Assembly (NCBI RefSeq): GCF_014194695.1
Contig: NZ_JACIAH010000009.1
Coordinates: 1-64,000, forward strand
DNA length: 64,000 nt
From: Rhizobium sp. BK399
GTDB lineage: Bacteria; Pseudomonadota; Alphaproteobacteria; Rhizobiales; Rhizobiaceae
Direction: 5' to 3'
The position numbers and the translations under genes were made by a program. Shown in pieces: positions 62,078 through 64,000 of this stretch (within the stretch, counting starts at the first letter, position 1; the number at the start of each line of letters is the position of its first letter). The notes beneath the pieces were generated by a model. It searched no databases and was not told the origin of the DNA. It saw only the letters and a list, made by a program, of their open reading frames with translations.

Positions 62078-64000
62078 CTATCCCTTTTTCCCTGCCTTGA
62101 CGCGCTCGATCGCCATCAGCACCCGCTCAGGCGTTGCAGGCGCATCGAGGCGCGGGCAGATCCGGTGGTCGGCAACGCTTGCCACCGCGTCCGAAAGCGC
62201 ATGAAGCACGGAAAGCCCAAGCGGCAGCGGCGGCTCACCGACCGCCTTCGAACGATGGATGGTCGGCTCGTAGGCCTGTGACCAGTCTGTCAGTTCTACG
62301 TTGAAGACCTTGGGCCGATCGGATGCAAGTGGAATCTTGTAGGTCGATGGCGCATGGGTTCTCAGGCGCCCCTTTCCGTCCCACCAGAGTTCCTCCGTCG
62401 TGAGCCACCCCATGCCCTGGATGAAGCCGCCCTCGATCTGGCCGATATCGATGACCGGGTTCAGCGAGCGCCCGGTATCGTGAAGGATGTCGGTGCGCTC
62501 GACGATATATTCACCGGTCAGCGTGTCGACGGAGACCTCGGAGCAGGAAGCGCCGTAGGCATAATAGTAGAACGCGTGACCACGACCCTTGGAGCGGTCC
62601 CAATTTATCTTGGGCGTCTTGTAGAAACCGGCTGCAGAGAGCTGGACGCGCGCCATATAGGCTTTCTTGACGAGCACCGGGAAGGGAATTTCCTCAGCGC
62701 CGATGCGCACGCGGTTGGGAAGGAACAGCACCTCGTCGCGCGAAACCTTGTAAGTCTCCGCCGCAAACGCGATCAGCCGCTCCTTGATCTGGCGTGCGGC
62801 GTCCTGCGCCGCCATACCGTTGAGGTCCGCGCCTGACGAAGCGGCGGTTGGAGAGGTGTTCGGTACCTTGGCGGTCGTCGTTGCCGTGATCTTCACCCGG
62901 TCGAGGTCGATCTGGAATTCCTCCGCCACGACCTGCGCCACTTTCAGATGGAGGCCCTGCCCCATTTCCGTGCCGCCGTGGTTCATGTGCACCGAGCCAT
63001 CGGTATACACGTGGACCAGAGCTCCTGCCTGGTTCGACTCCGTCTTGGTAAAGGAGATCCCGAATTTCACCGGAGTGAGAGCAATGCCGCGTTTGACAAG
63101 CCGGCTCCTGGCATTGAACTCCTGGATTGCCTGCCGGCGTCCGGCATAGTCAGCACTCTCCTCCAGTTCCGCGACGATGCGCTGGATGATGCAATCCTCC
63201 ACCTTCTGGTGGTAGGGGGTGAGGTTGCGTTCGCCCTTAGCGCCCATCGGGTCGTAAAAATTCAGCTTGCGGATCTCAAGCGGGTCCTTGCCAACCGCAA
63301 ATGCGATCTCATCGATGACCCGCTCTGCGCCCACCATGCCCTGCGGGCCGCCGAAGCCACGGAAAGCAGTGTTGGAGACGGTGTTGGTGTAGAGCGGGGC
63401 CGACTTCGCGCGAACGTGCGGCAGGAAGTAGGCATTGTCGCAATGGAACAGGGCACGGTCCCCGACCGGCCCGGAAAGATCCGCGGAAAAACCCGCCCGG
63501 AGCGCAAAGGTGTAATCAACGGCAAGGATGCGACCCTCGTCATCAAAGCCGATATCGTAGTCGATCGCGAAATCATGCCGCTTGCCGGTGGCAACCATGT
63601 CTTCATCGCGATCGAGGCGGATCTTGACGGCGCGCTTCAGCTTCTTGGCAGCAATGGCGGCGATCGCGGCGCATTGGTTGGCCTGGGTTTCCTTACCCCC
63701 GAAGCCACCACCCATGCGTCGTACCTCGACGGTCACTGCGTTGCTCGGCACGCCAAGTGCATGAGCGATCATATGCTGCGTCTCGCTCGGCCCCTGGGTT
63801 GAGCAATAGACGATGACGTCGTCGTCTTCACCGGGAACGGCCAGCGATACCTGGCCCTCGAGGTAGAAATGGTCCTGACCGCCGAGGCGCATGCGACCGG
63901 TCACTCGTCGTGGGGCGCCAGTGAGGACAGTCGTTGCATCACCGCGTTCAAGGGTCAGCGGCGTGACGACCTGGCGATGGCTCGACACGTCCAGATCCCA
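62078..64000 (-). CDS. xdhB: Xanthine dehydrogenase molybdopterin-binding subunit, partial (N-terminus beyond the window)
   Basis: At least 640 residues; the frame continues past 64000 without a true start (the GTG at 63988 is internal, preceded by in-frame codons WDLD). Visible are the molybdopterin motifs GGGFGGKETQANQCAA and FRGFGGPQGMVGAE, GTEMGQGLHLKVAQVVAEEF, and the catalytic-Glu segment VGEPPLPLGLSVLHALSDA. Full subunits are about 780 residues, so some 130 residues lie outside. It oxidises hypoxanthine and xanthine to urate together with the FAD/Fe-S subunit, presumably encoded just beyond the edge. Confidence 0.95.
   Translation of the reverse strand, partial: WDLDVSSHRQVVTPLTLERGDATTVLTGAPRRVTGRMRLGGQDHFYLEGQVSLAVPGEDDDVIVYCSTQGPSETQHMIAHALGVPSNAVTVEVRRMGGGFGGKETQANQCAAIAAIAAKKLKRAVKIRLDRDEDMVATGKRHDFAIDYDIGFDDEGRILAVDYTFALRAGFSADLSGPVGDRALFHCDNAYFLPHVRAKSAPLYTNTVSNTAFRGFGGPQGMVGAERVIDEIAFAVGKDPLEIRKLNFYDPMGAKGERNLTPYHQKVEDCIIQRIVAELEESADYAGRRQAIQEFNARSRLVKRGIALTPVKFGISFTKTESNQAGALVHVYTDGSVHMNHGGTEMGQGLHLKVAQVVAEEFQIDLDRVKITATTTAKVPNTSPTAASSGADLNGMAAQDAARQIKERLIAFAAETYKVSRDEVLFLPNRVRIGAEEIPFPVLVKKAYMARVQLSAAGFYKTPKINWDRSKGRGHAFYYYAYGASCSEVSVDTLTGEYIVERTDILHDTGRSLNPVIDIGQIEGGFIQGMGWLTTEELWWDGKGRLRTHAPSTYKIPLASDRPKVFNVELTDWSQAYEPTIHRSKAVGEPPLPLGLSVLHALSDAVASVADHRICPRLDAPATPERVLMAIERVKAGKKG

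Overview
The window looks like accessory DNA (megaplasmid or chromid type) of an alphaproteobacterium of the Rhizobiales, most likely Rhizobiaceae (Rhizobium/Ensifer group). The evidence is high-GC coding sequence, PrsD/PrsE-type type I secretion, family-3 amino-acid-type ABC transport, a GcvT-fused FAD dehydrogenase, a purine operon ordered iclR-guaD-puuD-lysR-xdhC-xdhB, a TolB/TPR adenylate cyclase, and many gene relics. Genus and replicon type are inferences.

Layout. 0-9.6 kb is a graveyard with two intact genes. It holds the tail of an RTX-like protein, an IS110-family relic, pieces of KduI/cupin and KduD uronate genes, an IS5-family relic, an intact FAD/GcvT demethylating dehydrogenase, a broken LacI regulator, and an intact PAS-GGDEF-EAL protein. 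9.7-20.5 kb is a coherent sugar-acid catabolic locus. All genes run on the minus strand except a divergent LysR regulator: an HD hydrolase, a complete polar-amino-acid-type ABC importer, a 6PGDH-like reductase, a small EthD-like protein, gluconate 5-dehydrogenase, gluconokinase, a 2-hydroxyacid dehydrogenase, L-idonate 5-dehydrogenase and 6-phosphogluconate dehydrogenase. Together these can take L-idonate or ketogluconates through gluconate to ribulose 5-phosphate.

20.5-28 kb is mixed: a DUF995 protein, a D-3-phosphoglycerate dehydrogenase, a broken hipA, an HU protein with a clear terminator, and a SARP-like/alpha-beta-hydrolase regulator followed by a stand-alone alpha/beta hydrolase.

28-42.6 kb is the most interesting block. 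A 2009-residue secreted animal-type heme peroxidase with RTX repeats is followed on the same strand by its type I ABC exporter and HlyD adaptor. A divergent sensor kinase and a convergent NarL-type response regulator come next, and then a Tat-exported multicopper oxidase. Secreted RTX heme peroxidases (MopA type) and multicopper oxidases are the two known classes of bacterial Mn(II) oxidase, so this may be an extracellular metal or phenol oxidation island under two-component control. That role is a hypothesis.

43-56.5 kb is sparse accessory DNA: an AAA ATPase, a cyclic-nucleotide-binding protein, a DUF892 stress protein, small membrane proteins, a small membrane protein plus HlyD pair, a class III adenylate cyclase, and relics of a receiver domain, a PAS domain, a LysR regulator and a DUF4105 protein. 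56.7-64 kb is the purine/urate catabolic cluster: IclR regulator, guanine deaminase, membrane urate oxidase PuuD, LysR regulator, XdhC, and XdhB cut by the window end. No tRNA, rRNA or CRISPR array was seen.
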